Shown: positions 1 through 15,790 of the stretch, in pieces
How positions within the stretch are numbered: the first letter of the stretch is position 1
Layout: every line of letters begins with the position of its first letter
Assembly: GCF_021347895.1 (NCBI RefSeq)
Contig: NC_067136.1
Coordinates: forward strand, 5,517,066-5,581,065
Source: Acanthochromis polyacanthus
Lineage: Eukaryota > Chordata > Actinopteri > Pomacentridae
Length of the DNA: 64,000 nucleotides
Reading direction: 5' to 3'
Notes under the pieces: model-generated
The model's input: only the letters and a program-made list of their open reading frames with translations
Told to the model about the DNA's origin: nothing
Databases searched by the model: none
Program-made: the position numbers and the translations under genes

Positions 1-794
1 AAAATTATTAAGTTATTAATAATACATGTACTTGATTTTCATGATTTTTCCCCCTTTACACTAAAATAAATCTTTGTAATTATAGTGATGTGGTATTGAA
101 ACATCAACACAAAAAAATCAGACTTGGGGCACTTTCTAAAATGTCTTAAGTTTTGGCAGTAAGGTTTTACATTTGAGCAACAATAAAATAGTGGGATCAT
201 AATGGGCGTTATTTCCACCAGATGACCTCATATTTGCTCTGAATTAATAGAATCTCATATATATTGTGTTTTAGTGAGTTTTAAAATACATTTAAATACG
301 TTTATTGACACTATAAATTGGAACTTAGAAGTTCAGGCTCAGGATTTTTTCTCACTTTAAGCCCTGATTTCTAAACCTTTTAAGGGGACTTGCATGTTTC
401 TTCTGTAACCTTTTTAGAAACTGAGGAGAACTTCAACCAGTGGAGAACTTCATTTGGAGGATTTTAGGAATGAAGTAGCATTATTGAAATGAGTGAAGCA
501 TTAACTCTTCGGGAACTTTAGAAATGCTTTACTACCTCTCATGTAAAGAGGCTGTGCTGTTTTTGGAGTCTTTCTCCTGAATGAACATTTTAGAACCTGT
601 TAAACCATGGAACCTCAGCTGAAACGTTGACAGAACAAAGCCTTTAGCTCCTGAAGACAGAACATGAACTGTTTCATTTTCAAAGTGTTTCAGACGAGAA
701 CGTCAACTTTCCCATCGTCAGGAGAACCGCCGTAAAAACACCTCATCACATTTGTTCTCCGACACAATCCTGTTTTATTAAAAGCAAACATGAG

Positions 795-798
<4 letters not shown>

Positions 799-847
<49 letters not shown>
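799..847. repeat. (GT)n microsatellite
   Basis: About 24 uninterrupted GT dinucleotides. Confidence 0.95.
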
Positions 848-849
<2 letters not shown>

Positions 850-958
850 CTACTGTAACAGTAGAACTGAATGATGACATTAGTCAGAAGTAACCGGAGA
901 ACCTCTGCTGAGGAAATAAAGGTGCAAAGTTTTACAACCGGCTGGCTGAAGACTCAAA

Positions 959-959
<1 letters not shown>

Positions 960-1014
<55 letters not shown>
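960..1014. repeat. (CA)n microsatellite
   Basis: About 27 uninterrupted CA dinucleotides, inverted relative to the GT tract just upstream. Confidence 0.95.
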
Positions 1015-1017
<3 letters not shown>

Positions 1018-1468
1018 CTCATTGAATGGTTTTTCTTTATTTCATGACTCTTTCCATGTAGATTCTCACTAAAGGCATCAAATTATAAATGAACACATCT
1101 GGAATTATGCAGGAAACAAAAAGTCAAAACATTTTTTATGTTTCAGGTTCTTCAAATGATTCAATTTGAATTAAAAATTGCCAGTAATGACTCAAAATCT
1201 GTCCAAAATAACTCAAAACAATTTCAGATTTGTCCAAAATGAATGGAAATCTGTTCAAAACGTGTTAAAAATGCTACAAAATCTGTTAAATCTGGTCCCA
1301 AATGACCCAAAGGAAGTCCCAGATAACCCTAAACAAGTCCCAAGAAACTTAAAGTTTGTCCAAAATGATTCAATTTAAATTTAATATTACCAGTAATGAC
1401 CCAAAACCTGTGTAAAATAACTTGTAAAACAAGTTGAATGTGATCATAGCTGTGCTGTACCTGTCCAG

Positions 1469-5171
<3,703 letters not shown>

Positions 5172-6390
5172 CCAATCACAGCCCAGCAAACCTCTCTATG
5201 ACCACTTCACTCTGATCCACCAATGGGAAGACACCTGAGAGACTCCGCCTCCTCGTGTTCCAATCAGAGCCCAGAGTTAAAGAAGCACAATAACTTTATA
5301 CTTCCTGTTTGACTCAACAACAAGACTCCGCCTACCTACATATCTGACCAATCAGCTGGAGATCCACCAAACCACACCAGCCAATCCATTGCTCAGGAAA
5401 CTCTAAGCCCCACCTCCCTTTAGTCCACACCAGCAGCCATTGGCCAATCAAACAGCGAGAACATTGGAGGACGTTGTTCTCCTTTGGATTTATTTCCCGC
5501 CTGTTCTAGAGAAGCCCCGCCCACTGCAGGAAGCTTAGCAGGAATTGGTTCACAGCAGGAAGCCTGAAAACAGACGTACCAGCTGATTGGCGGCTGAGTT
5601 CTGGGTTCTGTTACATCTGCAAGACGGAGAACCCCTTATAGACAAACAGAACCCTTTAAAGTTCTGAAAAGAACCACAGGAACCGACAGACTCTTCAGAA
5701 CCGACCCAGCAGAGCCGTGATGTTCTCTGTCAGGAACGTTCTGGGATTTAGGTTTTTTGGACCATTGAAAGAACATCGTGGATTAAACTTCGTACAACAG
5801 ACGTTCTCCATGGGTTTCAGGATTGGTGAGTTCCTCTGAAGGTTCTGAACAGATTTAAGTTCTACTGCAGCTTCAGGATCTTTGTAGTCTGTGAGGAGCG
5901 TTCTGGTGGACCTTCAGAGGAAACCTTGGAGAACACTACCTGAGGTTTCATGGGGACATTAGAACGTCTTTACGTTCTATGCAGATGGATGTGGTTCTGC
6001 TGCAGCTGAAGGTTCCGTCACACAGCAGAACCCTCAGAAAACTGCGGTCTGGCTCCTGCCTTATATAGGTTGTAAAATGACTCGAGTGTATTTTATGGGT
6101 TCTCAGAGGTTCCACACTGAGAGATCTAGAACGTTTTTTAAACCTTTGAGTCACATTTAACCTAGAACCTGATTCCAACAGTATCGTCATCAAAACGTCC
6201 CACATAGACTCCAGCACAGAACACTAACCCAACCCTACCAGAACCTCACTGACGTCTGTAGATCCCTGAGTGTGGAACCCTTTAGAACTGCTTTTATATT
6301 CTAGCACTTTTTTGTACTGATACCAGATCAAAGTTTTTCTACTAAACTTCCATGTCAGAAATAAACGACTTTTTGTAAAGAAAACAGTGT
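5172..6390 (+). other. ephb4: ephb4 3' UTR with poly(A) signal at 6360-6365
   Basis: After the TGA at 5169-5171 there is about 1.2 kb without a credible ORF. It ends near a canonical AATAAA at 6360-6365, followed by a GT-rich stretch (gtgtgtgacgtgttc). This is the first AATAAA on the + strand in a fitting place, so I infer that the transcript ends near 6385. Confidence 0.65.
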
Positions 6391-8172
6391 GTGACGTGTT
6401 CTAAGTCTGGACACCGTGTGGAACCAAGGAGGGTCAGAACCGAGATCCTGGATCAGTCAGTCCATTAGAACCCAGTCGACCAACCAGAACCTCATAGTCT
6501 CTGTTCAGGTTCTTCTGTCTTAGAACCACGAGTCCTCTGGTAAAGACGAGTCACCTACCTGCTGAAGGTTCCTTCTCCTGGTTGGGTCCAAAGTTCTGGT
6601 TCTGAGGTTCAGAAACGTCCGGTTACTTCAAACATGACTGGGTGGGGGGTGGTTGGCAATTCTTCTGCAAGTTGATGGCAACACCTTTGACCAATCGCAC
6701 TTGAAGCACTTTTTGCACTTACTACAGGTTTTTCCTTATGTCTGAATTCTTGCTTGTGTTGTACGTCGCTTTGGACAAAAGCGTCTGATAATGAAACTGT
6801 AGAAATGTAGAATGACTGAAGCAACTTTAAGACAAAAACACCAAGTTTAGCTCCGCCTCAGAGAGCACGTCGCCATAGCAACCCTCAGAACAAGTCAGCT
6901 CCACTTAACGTGACTCCACCGATTCGGTTCGGTTCTACCGGACTCGCTAGAGCTCTTCTAGACTGGACCCGGCTGGAATCAAGTTGAAACAACCTGTCTA
7001 GAACCTGGACCCCAGGATACTCTGATACCTTGCTGGTGTTGACATACTGTGGTAGTACTGTGGTACTAGTACAGTATGGCAGTACTACAGAACTGGACCT
7101 GATCAATACCCAGATCTGATCAGAACTTCCTACAGAGTCTGTACTGGTTAGAGGCTCAAACCAGTTAGAGGTTGACACCACTAGGTTCTGAAGATCACAG
7201 CAGCTCTGTTAACATGAAGTTCTGCTCAGAGTGTTTATGTCTTAGAACATCTACAAAGTCATTAAGAAACGGAGAACCGGTGGAACCCTGAACCTGAATA
7301 ACTACAGAAACCCCTCAGTGATTACTACCATCTGGTTCCTCTGGGTTCCTGCAGGTCAGCTGTTCTGAGAACCTTCCATGTTCTGTAACTGATCATCTTT
7401 AGGATTGATCCATTAGTACTAATAAACATGTTCACAGTTCTTTAGTTCTTTGTCTCTGATTTCAGCCTCTTCAGTATTTCCTTTTCTTTCCTCTGTGAGT
7501 CTGAACTGAAGATCTTTGGACCAAACTAAACTCTGGTCCGCATTTCTAACCTCTAACATGTCATCAACCAAACAAGATGACGTCATGCCTTTATACTTTC
7601 TAAAGAACCTCTTCAAACCCTGGACCTACTACCAGAACCTTCAGAACCTCCTGAAGAACCTATTCAAACCCTGCACCTGCTGCCAGAACCTCCCAGAACA
7701 TCCCCCAGAACTTCCTGAAGCCTGGACCGTTAGAACCTCCACAGAAAACTGTAAGAACATCCAGAGAACGTGTAGAGTCAGTTCATTACTCTATGAAGAA
7801 CAGCTGAGGTTCTGCTGAGACCAGACAGAGGTCCGCTTCATTGTGTGTGTTTAGTGTGTGTAGTAACATTTCAACGCATTATTTCACTTTAATGAGTGTT
7901 TTGTTGGCAGAGAAATGAAAAAGTTCAACATTTGTGCTGAAAAGTGTGTTCAACATGTGTGTGTTTTTAACGTGTGTGTTATTAACGTGTGTGTGTTTTT
8001 AACGTGTGTGTTATTAACGTGTGTGTGTGTTATTAACGTGTGTGTGTGTTATTAACGTGTGTGTGTGTTATCCACTGAGGTTCTGGCCTCCAGTTCTCCA
8101 TCTTTGTCTCCACGGTGATCAGAACTGACAGCTCTGAAGTGCCTCAGTACATGTGAGTTTAACATGCGTGTG

Positions 8173-8257
<85 letters not shown>

Positions 8258-8528
8258 TCCCTCCTCAGACTTTCCATTCCCTGACGGACCTCCTGACCTA
8301 CAACATACCAGAGAACCCTGGAAACTCCCGGAGCTCCTCTGGATTCTATGTGGAACGTCTGAAACTGGAGCTCCATGAGGTTCTGATAGAACGTCTCAGA
8401 CATCTGGTTCTGGAACAAACCATACAGCTGCTGGAGTGTCATGGAGGGCTCAGAACCTCCGGAGGAGTAGCAGGAACCCCTGGATGTTCAGTCGTTACCC
8501 TTAGAATCGACTTTAGAACCCTTTAGAG
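6391..8528. other. Intergenic sequence, retroelement tail and GT tracts
   Basis: No coding exon is supported. At about 6640-6815 there is a retroelement-like 3' tail with the words gtcgctttggacaaaagcgtctg, common at the ends of fish SINEs and LINEs and echoed in the SINE at 53.9 kb. From 7920 to 8070 the sequence alternates GTGTGT with TTATTAACG. A long (GT)n tract lies at 8176-8256. Confidence 0.6.
8176..8256. repeat. (GT)n microsatellite
   Basis: About 40 uninterrupted GT units. The open frames over it and its CA complement are repeat artefacts. Confidence 0.95.
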
Positions 8529-8835
8529 CAGGGATGTCAAACTCATTCCACAAAGGGCCGGTGTGGCTGCAGGTTTTTGTTCCAACTAAGCAGCATCACA
8601 CCAGACCTGACTCATTTAATCAACCGATCTCAGTCTCCAGACAGGTGATTGGTCAGACTGTGCTCTAGGCTACAGCATTTAGTTCCACCATATCTACAGC
8701 ACACAGTCTGACCAATCACCTGTCTGCAGACTGAGATCGGTTGATTAAATGAGTCAGGTCTGGTGTGATGCTGCTTAGTTGGAACAAAAACCTGCAGCCA
8801 CACCGGCCCTTTGTGGAATGAGTTTGACATCCCTG
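8529..8835. mobile_element. hAT-type foldback element (non-autonomous)
   Basis: A 307-bp element that is almost entirely one inverted repeat. It begins CAGGGATGTCAAACTC and ends with the reverse complement; the arms are about 130 bp with about one mismatch, around a short centre. It is flanked by 8-bp direct repeats, ctttagag (8521-8528) and gtttagag (8836-8843), with one mismatch. The CAGGG terminus, the 8-bp duplication and the TAGA-like target fit the hAT superfamily. It has no coding capacity. Near-perfect arms suggest recent insertion or arm homogenisation. Confidence 0.85.
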
Positions 8836-8843
8836 GTTTAGAG

Positions 8844-10145
8844 TTCTTCAAGTCTTTAAGTTTCACCAGAAACTCCCTGAACTCTCAGAAATCTAAACCA
8901 TAAGCACTGATTCCTCTGAAGACCCTTTGAAACTCCAGGAAACACTAATGGAACTTGAAGAACATTTCAGTTTCACTACTTTCCCCATAGAACCTCCTTA
9001 ACAACCTCAGCACCTCAGGAATCCCAGAACCTCGCTCTTCAGATCTTCTGAAGAAATTTACATACTTCAGGAACTTCACTACTGACAGAAAGAACTTCCT
9101 CAGGAACATGCTGAGCTGCTGGATGATCCACAACATCTCTGAAACCTTCTGAGGAACCTCACAGATCCTTCCCATGCAGCTTCATGACTCAAAGAACCCT
9201 TCATATCTTGAATGTCTTTCAAGCCTCAGAACCTCCATAAGAACATCCAATTTCTCAGTTAGAACCTCACTTGTGAACTTCTGAGAACCATTTCAAAAAC
9301 ATCTAAAATTCCTGAGCATCACCATCAACTCAGTGGAATCCCAGAACTCCACAAACTCCTTTTAGAACTTTCTGAAGACCCTTTGAATCACCAGGATCCT
9401 CATGCAACACACAGAACCTCTTCAAGAAATTCCTGGAACCTCAACAATCACTCAAGAAAAACTCAAGTTCTGCTGAGATGTTTGGAACATCACCCAACGA
9501 CTCTTAGAATGTCCGTAAGAACTTTCAAACCTCTTGAAACATCCACAACCCTTGGAACCTTGCCGGTGAACCACAACAACCTTATGCCAACTACCCTAGG
9601 AACCTGGAGCCTCAGTAGTTACTCTTCAAGAACTTCCAAATCTTCCAGAACCCATCAACAGCTACAAACTCTTTCAAAGCCTCACAGAAACCTGTGGAAC
9701 TACCGGAAGCTCCTGTTTCATGTTCCGCTGCAGAACACCTGGAACCCAGCTGGATAGGTGTGTGGTTCTTTCAGGGTAACTGGTGGAATGACACTGTGAC
9801 AGTGACAAACAGAACATCTACATTCTACATTCTACATTCTACATTCTACGTTCTACGTTCTCTGATCACTGACTCCAGCTCTTTCATCTGGTTTCTCCCA
9901 GGCAGCCATCTTGGATCTCTGCTGTGTCCCAGTTTCACTGAAGAAGGATTTAATGTCAGAAGAACTGAAACTGGACTCTTCAGGGAACACACAACAACAC
10001 ACACACACACAGACACACACACACAGACACACACACACATAATACACACACAATAATACACACAATAACAGTAACAGGATCTTGTTTTCAGTCTTTTAAA
10101 GGTTGTAACTTAATAAACTCTGATCTCCCTCACTGCAGGTTGTGA
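8844..10145. other. Intergenic sequence without recognised gene
   Basis: The sequence is rich in AGAACCTC/CCAGAAC words, and the ORFs are unsupported. Short repeats are present: (ACATTCT)n at 9820-9862, and interrupted CA/CAGA repeats at about 9990-10065. Confidence 0.6.

Positions 10146-10210
<65 letters not shown>
10146..10210. repeat. (GT)n microsatellite
   Basis: About 32 GT units. Confidence 0.95.
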
Positions 10211-10212
<2 letters not shown>

Positions 10213-10366
10213 CTTGTACTTGCTACATGGTGAGTACCATTTTCTGCATTTAACTGTCAAAGTGAGGACATTTTTACAAAGTGAGGACATTCTGGCCGGT
10301 CCTCACTTTGAAACAGCCATGTTTGAGGGTGAAGACTTGTTTTTAGAGAACAGGTATGAATTGAGG

Positions 10367-10431
10367 TTTGGTTAGGGTTAGGGTAAGGATTAGGGTTAGG
10401 CAATCAGTTGTGATGATTGAGGTTAGGGTAA
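10367..10431. repeat. Short degenerate telomere-like (TTAGGG)n stretch
   Basis: Several TTAGGG and near-TTAGGG units (gttagggttagggtaagg and following) immediately left of R1 copy A. It is too short and degenerate to be a telomere. Confidence 0.6.
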
Positions 10432-10433
10432 GA

Positions 10434-11762
10434 TCATTAAAGTACACCGGCCCACTGGCGGGCCGTTTTAATATCTGCATAAGCATTTTTTGAAATAGAA
10501 CGACACTGCCAACGCGATGATTCAAACACTATACACCCATAGAAAGCTTAGAGTCTCATGAATCCGCCGGTATAAACCATTTTCAGATGTGATTACCACA
10601 GCGGATAATATAAACACATTTCTCCAACAAACAACAAAAATTTAAAGGGACACAAAGGGCATAACTCACCTTTGGATGGTCTTTTACGGGTCAACGATGA
10701 AAATAATCAACAAAAACCGGCCAGAATCCAAGCTTAGGCATCCAGACAATACTATCAAGTATAATATTTTGTCCAAAACATGTCTAGAAATAAGTAAATA
10801 ATCCACAAATAGCTCAGCTCCGTGTGTGCACACGTGCGTTTCATAATCACTGTATTTATGCCCATAATTGTATTCAGCTTGCAGAGATCCATGTGCTCTT
10901 GGACTCAAAATGGCGACTGAAGTCTTTCCTTTATGTTTACACCGCGTTTCAACCAATCAAGTGACTCTGGCCTGCCTACGAGCCCTAAACGGCCAACCGT
11001 AGCCGAGACTGACCGATCTGGATCTACCTAACTTCATCAGTAAATTCTGAGCAAATCACGTCAGAGGAAACGTTTGACTGACAGGGCCGATAGCCAATGA
11101 GCTGCTGAATACCAGGATATAAATAGAGCCTCTGCCAGCGGGGTTCTGTGACTCTTCACACATCGGCTCCGGCGCAGCGCAGCAGGAGCCTCTCTGTCTC
11201 TGTCTCCCAGTCTATCTGATCCACACTGGAGCCGCTCTGAAGTGCTGTTTTTGACTTCTTTATGAGTTTTTGGAGTGAAAGTAATATGAAAAAGGGCTGA
11301 AAAACGAACATAAACCATTTTTGCCCAGGGAGTGCAGAGGATGTACATAGGGTGTCCAAAATTGACAGCGCCGGGGCATATTAGTACAAAAACATGTGTG
11401 AAACACTCATTTCTTGTAGTATTGCTCTGAAATTTTGTCCTGAACTATGTAAGACCCCAGGCTGTTGCCTTTTTGTGTTTCAAGCTGTCACAGTGCTGCC
11501 ACACTAATTTTCAGGTGTTTTATTAGGGAAAAATTTTAGGCAAGAATAAAATTCCTCCTAATTCAGTGTGTTCCAACATAAATAACTCTGTGCCAGTAGC
11601 ACCTAGAGTAATTCTGACTGCACTGGGTGAAAATTCAGGTTGTCAGCTTTCAAAGGAGACCGCAACCATGCCTGTACTCCAAACAGTTCAAGAACAGCAT
11701 TCAATTTACTTTCCGTACAACTTCAGTAGAAATTTCAGGCGGAAATTGACTGTACTTTATAG
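10434..11762 (-). mobile_element. Repeat R1, copy A (TTAA-ended, 1.3 kb)
   Basis: This interval is closely similar to 44846-46191 (same orientation) and to 48757-50097 (opposite orientation), and partly similar to 32196-32575 plus 47272-47411. Copy A begins TTAAAGTACACCGG and ends near GTACTTTATAGG, so the ends form a short inverted TTAAAGTAC. A TATA-like TATAAATA sits at 11118-11125, followed by a GC-rich segment that resembles a start region. A conserved translated segment occurs on the minus strand (about 10690-10890). No transposase was found. TTAA at the ends suggests a piggyBac-like mechanism, which is inference only. The uninterrupted gattac at 10591-10596 is the empty insertion site of the 14.7-kb transposon. 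Confidence 0.75.
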
Positions 11763-11814
11763 GGCTAGGAAATGCATTACGCTTATGGATGTCCTCACTA
11801 AGATAGAAGTACAA

Positions 11815-11818
<4 letters not shown>

Positions 11819-11878
<60 letters not shown>
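11819..11878. repeat. (GT)n microsatellite
   Basis: About 30 GT units just after the end of R1 copy A. Confidence 0.95.
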
Positions 11879-11880
<2 letters not shown>

Positions 11881-12002
11881 TAAAATGTTGTAGATCTGAA
11901 CATCTGTTGAACATCTGTAAATGTTTGAAGGTTGAGACACACTAAATCTCTGAAGCTGCTTTTTCTGAGCTGTCACAGACACAGTCACTTTCTCTCTGCT
12001 TC

Positions 12003-13465
12003 CAGTCTTTGTGCTAAGCTATGCTAGCACTTTCCCTCTGCTTCCAGTCTCTGTGCTAAGCTATGCTAACACTTTCCCTCTGCTTCCAGTCTTTGTGCTA
12101 AGCTATGCTATCACTTTCCCTCTGCTTCCAGTCTTTGTGCTAAGCTATGCTAGCACTTTCCCTCTGCTTCCAGTCTCTGTGCTAAGCTATGCTAACACTT
12201 TCCCTCTGCTCCCAGTCTCTGTGCTAAGCTATGCTAACATTTTCCCTCTGCTCCCAGTCTCTGTGCTAAGCTATGCTAACAGTTTCCCTCTGCTCCCAGT
12301 CTCTGTGCTAAGCTATGCTAACACTTTCCCTCTGCTTCCAGTCTTTGTGCTAAGCCATGCTATCACTTTCCTTCTGCTTTCAGTCTTTGTGCTAAGCTAT
12401 GCTAACAGTTTCCCTCTGCTTCCAGTGTTTGTGCTAAGGTATGCTAACAGTCTCCCTGTGCTCCCAGTCTTTGTGCTAAGCTATGCTAACAGTTTCCCTG
12501 CGTTTCCGGTCTTTGTGGTAAGATACACTAACACTTTCCCGCTGCTTCCAGTTTTTGTGCTAAGCTATGCTAACATTTCCCTCTGCTCCCAGTCTCTGTG
12601 CTAAGCTATGCTAACAGTTTCCCTCTGCTCCCAGTCTCTGTGCTAAGCTATGCTAACAGTTTCCCTCTGCTCCCAGTCTCTGTGCTAAGCTATGCTAACA
12701 CTTTCCCTCTGCTTCCAGTCTTTGTGCTAAGCTATGCTAGCACTTTCCCTCTGCTTCCAGTCTTTGTGCTAAGCTATGCTAGCACTTTCCCTCTGCTTCC
12801 AGTCTCTGTGCTAAGCTATGCTAACACTTTCCCTCTGCTCCCAGTCTCTGTGCTAAGCTATGCTAACATTTTCCCTCTGCTCCCAGTCTCTGTGCTAAGC
12901 TATGCTAACAGTTTCCCTCTGCTCCCAGTCTCTGTGCTAAGCTATGCTAACACTTTCCCTCTGCTTCCAGTCTTTGTGCTAAGCCATGCTATCACTTTCC
13001 TTCTGCTTTCAGTCTTTGTGCTAAGCTATGCTAACAGTTTCCCTCTGCTTCCAGTGTTTGTGCTAAGGTATGCTAACAGTCTCCCTGTGCTCCCAGTCTT
13101 TGTGCTAAGCTATGCTAACAGTTTCCCTGCGTTTCCGGTCTTTGTGGTAAGATACACTAACACTTTCCCGCTGCTTCCAGTTTTTGTGCTAAGCTATGCT
13201 AACATTTCCCTCTGCTCCCAGTCTCTGTGCTAAGCTATGCTAACAGTTTCCCTCTGCTCCCAGTCTCTGTGCTAAGTTATGCTAACACTTTCCCTCTGCT
13301 TCCAGTCTTTGTGCTAAGCTATGCTATCACTTTCCCTCTGCTTCCAGTCTTTGTGCTAAGGTATGCTAACAGTTTCTATCTGCTTCCAGTTTCTGTGCTA
13401 AGCTATGCTAACAGTTTCCCTCTGCTTTCAGTCTCTGTGTTAAGCTACGCTAACAATTTCCTATA
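12003..13465. repeat. Minisatellite, 42-bp unit with a 629-bp higher-order period
   Basis: About 35 copies of a 42-bp unit containing gtgctaagctatgctaac and ccctctgct(c/t)ccagtc. A block of 15 units recurs at a distance of 629 bp; the diagnostic variant tttccctgcgtttccgg starts at 12493 and again at 13122. Since 42 is a multiple of 3, the array gives long ORFs of the 14-residue type VLSYANTFPLLPVS. One missing T in each higher-order block breaks the frame. It is not treated as a gene. Confidence 0.93.
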
Positions 13466-13605
13466 GAGGATTTAATGACAACAGTCTAAACAGTTCCAGC
13501 TGTTTCCCACATTCTTTCTAAGAGTCTAAATAAAAAGTGAAAAAAAACTAGAGAATCTGCTGTAGTTCAGTTTTTATCCTGGTGACACCTTAGAAACACT
13601 GACAA

Positions 13606-15790
13606 TGTTTACTAGAGTACCGCTGCTGTACTACTGTAGAGTACTGCTACTGTACTACTGTAGAGTTCTACTACTGTACTACTGTAGAGTTCTACTACTA
13701 TAGAGTACTGCTACTGTACTACTGTAGAGTTCTACTACTGTACTACTGTAGAGTTCTGCTACTCTTCTACTGTAGAGTTCTGCTGCTGTACTACTGTAGA
13801 GTACTGCTACTGTACTACTGTAGAGTACTGCTACTGTACTACTGTAGAGTTCTACTACTGTACTACTGTAGAGTTCTACTACTGTACTACTGTAGAGTAC
13901 TGCTACTGTACTACTGTAGAGTACTGCTACTCTTCTACTGTAGAGTACTGCTACTGTACTACTGTAGAGTACTGCTACTCTTCTACTGTAGAGTACTGCT
14001 ACTGTACTACTGTAGAGTACTGCTACTCTTCTACTGTAGAGTACTGCTACTGTACTACTGTAGAGTACTGCTACTGTACTACTGTAGAGTTCTACTACTG
14101 TACTACTGTAGAGTACTGCTACTGTACTACTGTAGAGTACTGCTACTCTTCTACTGTAGAGTACTGCTACTGTACTACTGTAGAGTTCTACTACTGTACT
14201 ACTGTAGAGTACTGCTACTGTACTACTGTAGAGTACTGCTACTCTTCTACTGTAGAGTTCTACTACTGTACTACTGTAGAGTACTGCTACTGTACTACTG
14301 TAGAGTACTGCTACTCTTCTACTGTAGAGTTCTGCTACTGTACTACTGTAGAGTTCTACTACTATAGAGTACTGCTACTGTACTACTGTAGAGTTCTACT
14401 ACTGTACTACTGTAGAGTACTGCTACTCTTCTACTGTAGAGTACTGCTACTGTACTACTGTAGAGTTCTACTACTGTACTACTGTAGAGTACTGCTACTC
14501 TTCTACTGTAGAGTTCTACTACTGTACTACTGTAGAGTACTGCTACTGTACTACTGTAGAGTACTGCTACTCTTCTACTGTAGAGTTCTGCTACTGTACT
14601 ACTGTAGAGTTCTACTACTATAGAGTACTGCTACTGTACTACTGTAGAGTTCTACTACTGTACTACTGTAGAGTACTGCTACTCTTCTACTGTAGAGTAC
14701 TGCTACTGTACTACTGTAGAGTTCTACTACTGTACTACTGTAGAGTACTGCTACTCTTCTACTGTAGAGTTCTGCTACTCTTCTACTGTAGAGTTCTACT
14801 ACTGTACTACTGTAGAGTACTGCTACTGTACTACTGTAGAGTACTGCTGCTGTACTACTGTAGAGTTCTACTACTGTACTACTATAGAGTACTGCTACTG
14901 TACTACTGTAGAGTTCTACTACTGTACTACTGTAGAGTACTGCTACTCTTCTACTGTAGAGTACTGCTACTGTACTACTGTAGAGTTCTACTACTGTACT
15001 ACTATAGAGTACTGCTACTGTACTACTGTAGAGTTCTACTACTGTACTACTGTAGAGTACTGCTACTCTTCTACTGTAGAGTTCTACTACTGTACTGCTA
15101 CTGTACTACTGTAGAGTACTGCTGCTGTACTACTGTAGAGTTCTACTACTGTACTACTATAGAGTACTGCTACTGTACTACTGTAGAGTTCTACTACTGT
15201 ACTACTGTAGAGTACTGCTACTCTTCTACTGTAGAGTACTGCTACTGTACTACTGTAGAGTTCTACTACTGTACTACTGTAGAGTACTGCTACTCTTCTA
15301 CTGTAGAGTTCTGCTACTGTACTACTGTAGAGTTCTACTACTATAGAGTACTGCTACTGTACTACTGTAGAGTTCTACTACTGTACTACTGTAGAGTACT
15401 GCTACTCTTCTACTGTAGAGTACTGCTACTGTACTACTGTAGAGTTCTACTACTGTACTACTGTAGAGTACTGCTACTCTTCTACTGTAGAGTTCTGCTA
15501 CTCTTCTACTGTAGAGTTCTGCTACTCTTCTACTGTAGAGTTCTACTACTGTACTACTGTAGAGTACTGCTACTGTACTACTGTAGAGTACTGCTGCTGT
15601 ACTACTGTAGAGTTCTACTACTGTACTACTGTAGAGTACTGCTGCTGTACTACTGTAGAGTTCTACTACTGTACTACTATAGAGTACTGCTACTGTACTA
15701 CTGTAGAGTACTGCTACTCTTCTACTGTAGAATACTGCTACTGTACTACTGTAGAGTTCTGCTGCTGTACTACTGTAGAGTTCTGCTACA
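13606..15790. repeat. Minisatellite, about 24-bp unit (GTAGAG-type), 2.2 kb
   Basis: About 90 units of gtagagtactgctactgtactact and variants. The unit varies in two places (tactgc or ttctac after gtagag; gtacta or cttcta later), so the array reads like a string of a few unit types. A block starting gagttctactactatagag at 14351 recurs at 14607 with over 200 bp in common, giving a local higher-order period of 256 bp. No coding potential. Confidence 0.93.

Larger units (their letters stand above)
1..1468. other. ephb4 intron or upstream sequence without recognised exon
   Basis: The sequence is AT-rich and has no recognisable coding exon. It must be at least partly ephb4 intron, because the exon starting at 1469 begins in mid-codon (second base of a glycine codon) after a good acceptor. 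It contains a (GT)n tract at 799-847 and a (CA)n tract at 960-1014, which are complementary to each other and about 110 bp apart. At 1178-1400 there is an imperfect run of CAAAAT-type words of low complexity. Confidence 0.6.

Noticed and set aside
7516..7818. 100-codon ORF with LKNLFKPWTYY repeats
   Set aside because: Low-complexity AGAACCTC-type intergenic sequence; no support for coding.
8164..8526. ORF beginning with poly(Val/Cys) and continuing into unique sequence
   Set aside because: Starts in a (GT)n tract; the remainder has no recognised domain and overlaps an open frame on the other strand.
10367..10431. Interstitial telomere or chromosome end
   Set aside because: Only a few degenerate TTAGGG units with ordinary sequence on both sides.
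12011..13466. Three tandem ORFs encoding VLSYANTFPLLPVS repeats
   Set aside because: They follow directly from a 42-bp tandem unit (a multiple of 3) with no stop; no splice, start or conservation support.
13606..15790. CRISPR-like or regulatory array
   Set aside because: Tandem minisatellite without unique spacers.
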